Source: Novosphingobium sediminicola (GTDB lineage Bacteria; Pseudomonadota; Alphaproteobacteria; Sphingomonadales; Sphingomonadaceae). Taken from it: 64,000 bases of DNA. Both the position numbers and the translations under genes were made by a program. Below, in pieces: positions 8,796 to 16,249 of the stretch. The notes under the pieces were generated by a model that did no database searches, was not told the origin of the DNA, and was given only the letters and a program-made list of their open reading frames with translations. The DNA is taken from NCBI RefSeq assembly GCF_014196525.1, contig NZ_JACIDX010000015.1:62001-126000 (forward strand). Reading direction: 5' to 3'. Every line of letters starts with the position of its first letter. Position 1 is the first letter of the stretch.

Positions 8796-8928
8796 GCGCA
8801 GATCGCGGGCGGGGCCGGGTTTTAGCCCCCCTTCGCCGGGGCAGGTGTCCTGCCAATTGCTGTGAAACCATTCCCTTGGGGCGCCATTCGCGCCCCGAAC
8901 CAAGGGGAAATCCGCTCTGGAGACATCG

Positions 8929-9684
8929 ATGCCTACAGCCCCGCTTTCCGATCTGCTCGCCCCGCCGCCATCTTTGCCCGGCGGGGCGAGCCTGTTTCTG
9001 GATTTCGACGGCACGCTGGTGGACATTGCCGAAAGGCCCGATGAGGTGGTGATCCCGCGTGGTCTGCCGGACCTGCTGCTTACCATGTCCGCGCGGCTTC
9101 AAGGCCGTCTGGCGCTGGTCAGCGGGCGCTCGATTGCCCAGATCGACAATCTGTTCGGCCGGGCGATGCATGCGCTCGCCATTTCGGGCAGCCATGGATG
9201 CGAATTCCGCTGGCAGGATCAATTGGTCCATCCCGTCCGCCCCGTTGCCGAACTCGAACATGCGGCGCGAAAATTTGACGATTTCGCCTTTGGCCATCCC
9301 GGCACGCTGGTCGAGATCAAGACCTATGGCGTGGCGCTCCATTATCGCGGCGATCCGGCCTGCGCCCCCTATGCGCAGCAACTGGCCGAACACCTGGCGA
9401 TAGAAAGCGGGCTGGTCGTTGAAAATGGCAAGATGGTGGTCGAACTGCGCTTTGGCGGCTGCGACAAGGGTACAGCCCTGCGCAATATGATGGCCTGCGC
9501 GCCCATGATCGGGGGAAAGCCATTTTATCTGGGTGACGATCTCACCGATGAATCGGCTTTTGCTGCGGTGAACGCGCTGGATGGCGTTTCGGTTCTGGTC
9601 GGCCCCGCGCGGGTGACGAAGGCGTGCTTCAACCTGCCCGGCCCTGCGGCCGTGCTGGCCTGGATGGCAAGGCCGGTGTCATGA
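8929..9684 (+). CDS. otsB: Trehalose-6-phosphate phosphatase
   Basis: Removes phosphate from trehalose 6-phosphate, the last step of OtsAB trehalose synthesis; cytoplasmic HAD-superfamily enzyme, 251 aa. The nucleophile motif DFDGTLVD holds Asp25 and Asp27. SGRS is motif II, and GDDLTDE is the metal-binding motif III typical of OtsB. A GGAG lies before ATG 8929. The stop overlaps the start of the GH15 gene (ATGA at 9681), so otsB, GH15 and otsA form one translationally coupled operon. Trehalose protects against desiccation and osmotic stress and is commonly controlled by the general stress sigma factor in this class. Confidence 0.95.
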   Translation: MPTAPLSDLLAPPPSLPGGASLFLDFDGTLVDIAERPDEVVIPRGLPDLLLTMSARLQGRLALVSGRSIAQIDNLFGRAMHALAISGSHGCEFRWQDQLVHPVRPVAELEHAARKFDDFAFGHPGTLVEIKTYGVALHYRGDPACAPYAQQLAEHLAIESGLVVENGKMVVELRFGGCDKGTALRNMMACAPMIGGKPFYLGDDLTDESAFAAVNALDGVSVLVGPARVTKACFNLPGPAAVLAWMARPVS

Positions 9685-11483
9685 GCGCCGGTATGAATGG
9701 AGCTCTCAACCTCTGGCCGATCGGCAATTGCCAGATTTCAGCGCTGATTGATCGCGACGGCGCCTTCGTATGGGGCTGCCTGCCGCGCGTTGACGGCCCG
9801 CCCGCCTTCAGCGCCCTGCTCGACGACGGCCTCCATCCCGACGGGCAAGGCTTCTGGGCGATTGAGCTGGAAGGCTGCACCAAGACCACACAGCGCTATC
9901 TGCGCAACACGCCCATTCTGGAAACCCGCCACGAGGATGATGCGGGCAACGCCATTGTGGTCACCGATTTCTGCCCCCGCTTTCATCGGCATGGGCGCAT
10001 CTATCGGCCGGTGGCCTATATTCGCATTGTACGCCCCGTTTCGGGCAGCCCGCGCATCCGGGTGCGGCTTCGCCCCACGCGCGACTGGGCCCGGCGCGAG
10101 GTCGAGCGCACCTGCGGATCGAACCATATCCGCTATATGCTCGGCCATATGACCCTGCGGCTTTCCACATCCGCGCCGATCGGATGGATCGAGGATGAGC
10201 AGGTGTTCCGCGTCGAACGCCCCCTGCATTTCTTCCTCGGCCCCGACGAAGGCTTTGACGGCAATATCGCCACCACGGCCGAGGAAATGCTCGATCTGAC
10301 CATCCGCGAATGGCGGCATTGGGTGCGCGGTCTGGCCATTCCGCTTGAATGGCAGGAGGCCGTGATCCGCTCGGCCATCACGCTCAAACTGTGCCAGCAT
10401 GAAGAAACGGGCGCGATTGTCGCCGCGCTCACCACCTCGATCCCCGAACATGCCGGGTCGGGGCGTAATTGGGATTATCGCTTCTGCTGGATCCGCGATG
10501 CCTATTACACCACGCAGGCGCTCAACCGGCTGGGCGCGCTTGATGTGCTGGAATCCTATCTCGAATATCTGCGCAACATCGTCGACAATGCCCGATCGGG
10601 CCATATCCAGCCGCTCTATGGCGTGGGCGGCGAGGCGCGGCTGGAGGAAAGGATCGAGGCCGGGCTGGCGGGCTATCGCGGCATGGGGCCGGTGCGGGTG
10701 GGCAATCAGGCCTATGCCCAGATGCAGCACGATGCCTATGGCCAGATCGTCCTGTCCAACGTTCAGGCATTCTTCGACCAAAGGCTGTATCGCATGGCGG
10801 GCGAGGAGGATTTTCGCGCGCTCGAACGGGTGGGCGAAAGGGCGTGGCTTTCCTACGATCAGGCCGATTCCGGCCTTTGGGAATTGCGCGGCCGGTTTCA
10901 TGTCCACACCTACTGCGCGGCCATGTGCTGGGCGGCCTGCGACCGACTGGCCAAGGCAGCGCATCATCTGGGCCTGCATGACCGCCAGACAGTATGGCAG
11001 GAGCGCGCGGACCGCATGGGCCGCGTCATCATCGATGCGGCATGGCGCGAGGATACACAGCGCATGTCGGCCACATTCGACGGCGATCTGCTCGACGCCA
11101 GCCTGATCCAGTTGCTCGACCTGCGCTTTCTGGCGCCCGATGATCCGCGTTTTCTGGGCACGCTGCGCGCGGTCGAACATGGGCTGCGCCGGGGTTCGCA
11201 TATGCTGCGCTATGCCGACGAGGACGATTTCGGCCTGCCGCAGAGCGCTTTCAACATCTGCACCTTCTGGCTGATCGAGGCGCTTCACGCCACTGGCCGC
11301 CATAGCGATGCGCGAGACCTTTTCGAGGAAATGCTGGCCCGCCGGACTCCGGCCGGGCTGCTGTCGGAAGACACCAATCCACACACGGGGGAACTATGGG
11401 GCAATTATCCGCAAACCTACTCACTCGTCGGCCTGATCAATTGCGCGACCCTGCTCAGCAAACCATGGAGCGCGGTCAGGTGA
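9681..11483 (+). CDS. GH15 glycoside hydrolase (glucoamylase/trehalase-like)
   Basis: 600 aa, cytoplasmic (no signal peptide). The N-terminal beta-sandwich begins MNGALNLWPIGNCQISALI, and the (alpha/alpha)6 barrel carries the GH15 hallmarks NWDYRFCWIRDA, the general-acid region around SGLWELRG, AFNICTFWLIEAL and the terminal GELWGNYPQTYSLVGLI. Bacterial proteins of this subgroup include trehalases and glucoamylases. The gene is sandwiched between otsB and otsA with overlapping start/stop on both sides, so it probably acts on trehalose or on a maltodextrin precursor. ATG 9681 is selected because ATGA overlaps the otsB stop and gives the family's start. The exact substrate is not decided by sequence. 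Confidence 0.9.
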   Translation: MSAGMNGALNLWPIGNCQISALIDRDGAFVWGCLPRVDGPPAFSALLDDGLHPDGQGFWAIELEGCTKTTQRYLRNTPILETRHEDDAGNAIVVTDFCPRFHRHGRIYRPVAYIRIVRPVSGSPRIRVRLRPTRDWARREVERTCGSNHIRYMLGHMTLRLSTSAPIGWIEDEQVFRVERPLHFFLGPDEGFDGNIATTAEEMLDLTIREWRHWVRGLAIPLEWQEAVIRSAITLKLCQHEETGAIVAALTTSIPEHAGSGRNWDYRFCWIRDAYYTTQALNRLGALDVLESYLEYLRNIVDNARSGHIQPLYGVGGEARLEERIEAGLAGYRGMGPVRVGNQAYAQMQHDAYGQIVLSNVQAFFDQRLYRMAGEEDFRALERVGERAWLSYDQADSGLWELRGRFHVHTYCAAMCWAACDRLAKAAHHLGLHDRQTVWQERADRMGRVIIDAAWREDTQRMSATFDGDLLDASLIQLLDLRFLAPDDPRFLGTLRAVEHGLRRGSHMLRYADEDDFGLPQSAFNICTFWLIEALHATGRHSDARDLFEEMLARRTPAGLLSEDTNPHTGELWGNYPQTYSLVGLINCATLLSKPWSAVR

Positions 11484-12874
11484 ACCGTCTGATCGTCATC
11501 TCAAACCGAGTGTCGCCGCCAACGGGCGATGGACCCGGCAATCAGGGCGGTCTGGCCGTCGCGCTCTCGGCGGCGCTGAGGGAGAGCAGCGGCATCTGGT
11601 TCGGCTGGTCGGGCGAGGAAACCGACGCATTTACCGGCCACATCAATTTCCAGCGCAGCTATGGCGTCACCACCGCCACCGTCGATCTGGAAGCGCAGGA
11701 CGTCGAGGAATATTACAACGGCTATGCCAATTGCACTCTTTGGCCGCTGTTTCACAACCGGCTCGATCTGGCCGAATTCGAGCGCGGCTTTGCCGGGGGC
11801 TATGAAAGGGTCAATGACCGTCTGGCCGAAACCGTCGCGCCCCTGATCGAGGACAGCGATCTGATCTGGGTTCATGACTATCACCTGATGCTGTTGGGGC
11901 GAAACCTAAGAGCACGCGGGGTGAATAACCGCATCGGCTTTTTCCTGCATATTCCATGGCCCCCGGCGCGGCTGCTGGAATCGCTGCCGGGGCATGGCGA
12001 ATTATTCGACGCGATGCTGGATTATGACGTCATCGGCTTTCAGTCGGAAAACTGGCGCGATTCCTTTATCGAATATGTTCAAGGCCACACCGAAGCCACC
12101 ATCGACCAGAACGGCCCCGATCAGAACGGTATAATCAGCCTTGGCGAGCGGCGGGCCCAGATTATCGTCTGCCCTATCGGCATCGACTTTGCAGAATTTC
12201 ACGAGGCCGCTCATGGCGAGGTCGCGCGTGAAAGCTGCCGTCGGATGAAGCGCAGCGCAAACGGGCGCACGATGATTGTGGGGGTGGATCGCCTCGATTA
12301 TTCCAAGGGCCTGCCCGAACGCTTTCTGGGCTATGAGCGCCTGCTCGCCTCGCGCCCGGATCTGCATGGGCAACTCTTCCTGCTCCAGATCGCCCCGCCC
12401 TCACGCGAACAGGTGCGCTCCTATCAGCAGATACGCGCCACGCTCGACAGCCTTTCCGGACGGATCAACGGCGAATTTGCCGATGCCGAATGGGTGCCGC
12501 TGCGCTATATCAACAAGGGCTATCCGCGCGATGCGCTGGCGGGGATTTATCGCGCCTCACGCATTGGATTGATAACGCCTTTGTGCGACGGGATGAATCT
12601 GGTGGCCAAGGAATATGTGGCCGCGCAGGACCCGGAAGATCCCGGCGTCCTCATCCTCTCGCAATTCGCAGGCGCCGCCCGCCAGTTGACCGACGCTCTG
12701 ATCGTCAACCCACACAGCCCGGACGAACTGGCCGAAGCCATCGACCGGGCGCTGCGGATGAGCAAGAAAGAGCGCAAGGAGCGCTGGCATTCCCTGATGG
12801 CCAATATCCGCGACGAAGACGTCCGCTGGTGGCAGGAATGCTTTGCCAAAGCGCTGGCCGGTTCGCCCGTCTAG
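11480..12874 (+). CDS. otsA: Alpha,alpha-trehalose-phosphate synthase
   Basis: GT20 glycosyltransferase that joins glucose from UDP-glucose to glucose 6-phosphate to make trehalose 6-phosphate for OtsB. Motifs: RLIVISNRV at the N-terminus, the acceptor-site WVHDYHLMLL, FFLHIPWPP, GFQSENW, the donor-site VDRLDYSKGLPERF and LCDGMNLVAKEYVA. From GTG 11480, which overlaps the GH15 stop as GTGA, the protein is 464 aa and starts at the conserved strand; an in-frame ATG at 11465 would add five residues and cannot be excluded. GGAG lies nine bases before the GTG. The stop codon sits inside a 75-bp inverted repeat. Confidence 0.94.
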   Translation: MNRLIVISNRVSPPTGDGPGNQGGLAVALSAALRESSGIWFGWSGEETDAFTGHINFQRSYGVTTATVDLEAQDVEEYYNGYANCTLWPLFHNRLDLAEFERGFAGGYERVNDRLAETVAPLIEDSDLIWVHDYHLMLLGRNLRARGVNNRIGFFLHIPWPPARLLESLPGHGELFDAMLDYDVIGFQSENWRDSFIEYVQGHTEATIDQNGPDQNGIISLGERRAQIIVCPIGIDFAEFHEAAHGEVARESCRRMKRSANGRTMIVGVDRLDYSKGLPERFLGYERLLASRPDLHGQLFLLQIAPPSREQVRSYQQIRATLDSLSGRINGEFADAEWVPLRYINKGYPRDALAGIYRASRIGLITPLCDGMNLVAKEYVAAQDPEDPGVLILSQFAGAARQLTDALIVNPHSPDELAEAIDRALRMSKKERKERWHSLMANIRDEDVRWWQECFAKALAGSPV

Positions 12875-12945
12875 TGGATTGATTTTGACATTTGCATCCC
12901 CTGTCGGCCGGGATTGCTCTGCAAATGTCGAAATCGGACCACTAG
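12871..12945. repeat. Imperfect 26-bp inverted repeat spanning two convergent stop codons
   Basis: The left arm (12871-12896, starting CTAGTGG and ending GACATTTGCA) pairs with the right arm (12920-12945, TGCAAATGTC to CCACTAG) in 22 of 26 positions, with a 23-base GC-rich spacer. The TAG stops of otsA (plus) and nrsF (minus) both lie in the outer ends of the arms. It may act as a bidirectional terminator or be a mobile palindromic element of REP/MITE size. There is no T-run. Confidence 0.7.
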
Positions 12946-13574
12946 GCCCTGACCGCCCGGTGGCCGACGGCAACCGTCACCGCCCCCAGCGTCAGCGCGG
13001 CCAGAACGTGCATGACGAAATCGGCCACCGACATTTGCGCAGGATGGCAAAAGGCCAGCAAGCCGAACGAGAGAAAGGCAATCGCCATCCCCGCCGCCAG
13101 CAACGATGGCCCCGGCCGCAGCGAGCGCGTCCGGCGCAAGGCCAAAATGACCACGCCGACCATCGGCAAACCCGCCGTCAGCACGAAAGTATAGCAATAA
13201 CGTCCCACCCCCGGCGCATAAGCCAAGGGGTGCGACGCAAGGGCCATGCTGGCGGCGGCCAGCGCGATCCATGCGATCAGGCCCAGCACCATCCAGCCTC
13301 GGCCCAAGGCGCGCCCGCCCGCCACGCTGATCGAAAGCGCCGAGGCGAATGCGGCCAGCCCCAGCCCTATCGACAATGCCGCATTGGCCGCGGAAAGCGC
13401 CGCATGGGGCCCGTCCCAATCGGGAGAGAAACGATGCAGCATCCGCGTGGACAGATAGCCCGCCCCCAGCGCCACCGGCGCCCAGCCCAGCGCGCGCCAC
13501 GATGCCGGAAGCACCCGCCGCACCGGCGCCGCCCCTTGCGAGAGTTCGTCAATCAGCGTTTCGAAATCGCGCAT
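12942..13574 (-). CDS. nrsF: NrsF-type anti-sigma factor (DUF1109 membrane protein)
   Basis: 210 aa integral membrane protein with about six hydrophobic helices after a short cytoplasmic N-terminus (MRDFETLIDELSQ) that should bind the sigma factor. It belongs to the DUF1109/NrsF family, in which a pair of conserved cysteines on the periplasmic side is linked to sensing; here Cys127 (GRYCYTF) and Cys176 (LAFCHPAQ) are 49 residues apart. ATG 13574 lies one base after the sigma factor's TGA, so the two are translationally coupled. It should hold the upstream-encoded sigma factor inactive at the inner membrane until oxidative or metal stress. The stop codon lies in the inverted repeat shared with otsA. 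Confidence 0.85.
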   Translation of the reverse strand: MRDFETLIDELSQGAAPVRRVLPASWRALGWAPVALGAGYLSTRMLHRFSPDWDGPHAALSAANAALSIGLGLAAFASALSISVAGGRALGRGWMVLGLIAWIALAAASMALASHPLAYAPGVGRYCYTFVLTAGLPMVGVVILALRRTRSLRPGPSLLAAGMAIAFLSFGLLAFCHPAQMSVADFVMHVLAALTLGAVTVAVGHRAVRA

Positions 13575-13575
13575 C

Positions 13576-14133
13576 TCAGGAATTCCCATATTCGCGAAGT
13601 CTGGCAAGAGCGCGGTGGAGCAGCGACTTGACCGCCGGCACCGACAGCCGACTGGCATCGGCCGCATCATCAAGGCTCATGTCGCGCAGCTTCACCATTT
13701 CCACCATCATCCTCTGCCGTTGGGGCAACAGATCGAGCAACCTTGCGACCTCGCGTTCATGCCCCAACGCCTCGCCCGGTTCCGGCGCGCGCAGGTCCGG
13801 GGCGGCGGCCATCGCTTCTTCATCGACAATTTCAAACCGCCGCGCCCGTCCGCTCCGGCGCAGCGCGTCAATCGAGCGGGCATGGGCGATGGCAGCGATC
13901 CATGGCCGCAAGGGGCGCCCCGGATCATAAGTGTGGCGCAGGCGATGAAGGGTCATCAACGTCTCCTGCACCGCATCTTCGGCCAGCGCCTCGTCGGCAA
14001 TCCTGCGCCGCGTCATCTTGCGGATCGCGGGCAGCAGCGCGCGCAGGACCATGCGATAGGCGACCTGATCGCCATCCTGCGCCCGCCGCATCAACGCGGG
14101 CCATTCGCCTTCGGGGGGAAGATCACCCGTCAC
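13576..14133 (-). CDS. sigF: ECF sigma factor (SigF type)
   Basis: 185 aa ECF sigma factor. Region 2 (about residues 20-85) contains LAEDAVQETLMTLHRLRHTYDPGRPLRPW-type sequence, and region 4 (about 125-180) contains LPQRQRMMVEMVKLRDMSLDDAA and VKSLLHRALARLR. The IDALRR/RPWIAAIAHARSIDALRR segment and the adjacent DUF1109 gene place it with the Caulobacter SigF-NrsF group. It is third in a minus-strand run prx-dsbD-sigF-nrsF with 38-42 base gaps, and therefore probably autoregulates through the promoter in front of prx. Confidence 0.85.
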   Translation of the reverse strand: MTGDLPPEGEWPALMRRAQDGDQVAYRMVLRALLPAIRKMTRRRIADEALAEDAVQETLMTLHRLRHTYDPGRPLRPWIAAIAHARSIDALRRSGRARRFEIVDEEAMAAAPDLRAPEPGEALGHEREVARLLDLLPQRQRMMVEMVKLRDMSLDDAADASRLSVPAVKSLLHRALARLREYGNS

Positions 14134-14174
14134 GCCGCGCCTATTCTATCCCCGAAACGGTCTGCATCATCGCT

Positions 14175-15404
14175 TCAACCCTTTCCGCCCGCGGCCACAT
14201 CGAGCGCGCCGGTCGCCATGCCAATGCTCAGCACCTGCGGCAGGATCACCGGCTTGCCGCCGCCCGCAGGATAGACAAGGTATAGCGGCAGGCCGGTACG
14301 TCCCAGATCGCTCATCGCTTTCTCGATTTCCGCGTCATAATTGGTGGAGTCGGCAATCATAAAGGCTGTATTGGTTCGCGCCATCGCTTCCTTGAAGGCA
14401 GGGGTCGAAAGCACGGCCTTTTCATTGACCTTGCAGGTCAGGCACCATGAGGCGGAAAAATCGACGAAGACCGGCCTGCCCGCCGCCGTTTCACGCGCCA
14501 CGCGCGCGGGCGACCAGCGGATCGGGCCGCTATCGGCCTGCGCCACCGGGCGGCGCGTTTCAAAGGCCTGTCCCGGCATGGCAAAGGCCGCGCCAATCGC
14601 CGCAAGGCCCGTGGCCGCCGCCAGCGTCAGCGCGCGTGCGGGCTTGCCTGACATGGCGCGCCGCTGGGCCAACCCATAAAGCCATGCGGTCATGGCTAGC
14701 AGCAGCGCACAGCCCAGAATGAAGGGCAGGCCCGCCGAACCCGTCTGCGCGTCCAGCACCCAGATCAGCCATGCCGCCGCCGCCAGCATGGGAAAGGCCA
14801 GCCCATGCTTGAGCGTGACCATCCATGCGCCGGGCCGGGGCAGCATCCGGGCAAGCGGCGGGCAAAAGCACAGCAGCGTGAAAGGCGCCGCCACGCCCAC
14901 CGCCAGCGCGGCAAAAACCGCCAGCCCAACCAGCGGCGGCTGAACCAGCGCATAGCCCAGCGCGCCCGCCATGAACGGCCCGGCGCAGGGCGTGGCCACC
15001 ATCACCGACAGCGCGCCGGTCAGCGCCGTGCCGATCAGGCCCGAGCGGCCGTCCATCGCCTGCCCTGCCCGCTGAAGCCCGATGCCCATCTCGAACAGGC
15101 CCATCAGATTGAGCGCCGAGCCGATCATGACCAGCGCCAGCAAGGCGACGATGGCGGGCGACTGGAGCTGAAAGCCCCAGCCCACCGCCTCTCCGCCCGC
15201 CCGCAGCGCCATCAGCACCCCGGCCAGCGCCAGCATGGCCAGCAGCGAGCCGACCAGAAACGCTACGCCTTCACGGCGCAGATGAGCCTGATCGCCTCCC
15301 TGTCGCAGCAGCCCGAACGCCTTGAGCGATATGATCGGAAAGACGCAGGGCATGCAATTGAGGATCAGTCCGCCCAGAAAAGCGGAGAGAATGGCAATAA
15401 GCAT
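14175..15404 (-). CDS. DsbD-like transmembrane thiol-disulfide reductase, lacking the N-terminal periplasmic domain
   Basis: 409 aa. The N-terminal 270 residues form the eight-helix CcdA/DsbD core with its redox cysteines in NCMPCVFP and ATPCAGP. The C-terminus is a periplasmic thioredoxin-like domain with the active site WCLTCKV. The immunoglobulin-like alpha domain of classical DsbD is absent. The protein would carry electrons from cytoplasmic thioredoxin to the envelope. Placed directly after an exported peroxiredoxin and with a sigma/anti-sigma pair, its likely client is that peroxiredoxin. GAGG precedes ATG 15404. The symbol dsbD is avoided because of the missing domain; ScsB-like or CcdA-thioredoxin fusion are other labels. 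Confidence 0.9.
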   Translation of the reverse strand: MLIAILSAFLGGLILNCMPCVFPIISLKAFGLLRQGGDQAHLRREGVAFLVGSLLAMLALAGVLMALRAGGEAVGWGFQLQSPAIVALLALVMIGSALNLMGLFEMGIGLQRAGQAMDGRSGLIGTALTGALSVMVATPCAGPFMAGALGYALVQPPLVGLAVFAALAVGVAAPFTLLCFCPPLARMLPRPGAWMVTLKHGLAFPMLAAAAWLIWVLDAQTGSAGLPFILGCALLLAMTAWLYGLAQRRAMSGKPARALTLAAATGLAAIGAAFAMPGQAFETRRPVAQADSGPIRWSPARVARETAAGRPVFVDFSASWCLTCKVNEKAVLSTPAFKEAMARTNTAFMIADSTNYDAEIEKAMSDLGRTGLPLYLVYPAGGGKPVILPQVLSIGMATGALDVAAGGKG

Positions 15405-15443
15405 CGAAAACCTCGTTGCGACAGAGAAGCGGTCAGAAAGTGA

Positions 15444-16001
15444 TCAGCTATGCTTGGCCTTCCACTCGCGCACGGCGGCCATCGTCTGGTCAATATGGGC
15501 CTGAGGATTGCGGTCGGTATAGCTGAGCAGGATCTTGCCGTCGGGCGCGATCACGAAGGATGTGCGCTCGGACAGTGTCTTGTCCTGGAACTGCATCACG
15601 GTCTTGTATTCAGCGGCAATCTTGGCCCCGGGATCAGCGGCCACGGCGAATTTATCGCGGCATTCCAGCTTGGAAAATTCGGCCACGCGCTCAACATTGC
15701 CCGCCGTCACGCCCACGACCGTCGCGCCCATCTTGCGGAAACTGTCGGTGGCTTCGGCGAACAGATGCGCCTCAATCGTGCAACCGGCGGTGAAGGCGGC
15801 AGGGAAGAAATAGAGCACGACCGGCCCCTTGCGCAGCGATTGATGCAGCGAGAAATTGAACGGCTTTCCGGCCTTGGCTGCACTCAGCGTAAAGTCGGGC
15901 GCGCCTGCGCCTTGCGGCAGGGCGGCGATGCCGGGCGCCGGAACAGAGGCGGCCAACAGCCCAAGGGCAAGCGATACGGCAAGGTTTTTCCGAAACTTCA
16001 T
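15444..16001 (-). CDS. Exported peroxiredoxin (AhpC/TSA, BCP-like)
   Basis: 185 aa with a Sec signal peptide (MKFRKNLAVSLALGLLAASV, cleavage near PGIAA). The thioredoxin-like fold carries the peroxidatic Cys74 in FFPAAFTAGCTIEAHLF, a BCP-type motif with AFTAGC in place of the usual FTPGC. A second cysteine, Cys114 (KLECRDK), could be the resolving residue. It would reduce peroxides in the periplasm and be recycled by the DsbD-like protein encoded 39 bases downstream. ATG 16001 has GGGAG nine bases upstream and gives the signal peptide. It is the first gene of the prx-dsbD-sigF-nrsF operon behind a sigma-F-like promoter. Confidence 0.9.
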   Translation of the reverse strand: MKFRKNLAVSLALGLLAASVPAPGIAALPQGAGAPDFTLSAAKAGKPFNFSLHQSLRKGPVVLYFFPAAFTAGCTIEAHLFAEATDSFRKMGATVVGVTAGNVERVAEFSKLECRDKFAVAADPGAKIAAEYKTVMQFQDKTLSERTSFVIAPDGKILLSYTDRNPQAHIDQTMAAVREWKAKHS

Positions 16002-16064
16002 CTGCTGTGCTCCCACTCGAAATCGGTTGGAGGAGGCGACCATTTCCGCTTCCTTCCATCAATC

Positions 16065-16092
16065 AGTTCGCTGGCGCATCGCAAAAGGTTGC
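16065..16092 (-). promoter_or_regulatory. Candidate sigma-F-type promoter of the prx-dsbD-sigF-nrsF operon
   Basis: On the minus strand GCAACC (16092-16087) and CGAACT (16070-16065) are separated by exactly 16 bases, about 64 bases before the prx start codon. This is one base off the GTAACC-N16-CGAA consensus I recall for Caulobacter SigF, and it sits in front of an operon that encodes a SigF/NrsF pair, which implies autoregulation. Confidence 0.5.
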
Positions 16093-16249
16093 GGTCAAAA
16101 TGAGCAGCGCGAAAAATTTTTTCGACTGCCCCGCCCCATTTCCGCAATTTACGGAATTTAACAGATCTCTACGGGCAACCCCGATGGCCCAATCCGTCAA
16201 ATATAAGGCGTTGGCACGATACAGTTCCCCTTCAGGGAGAATTCTGTCC

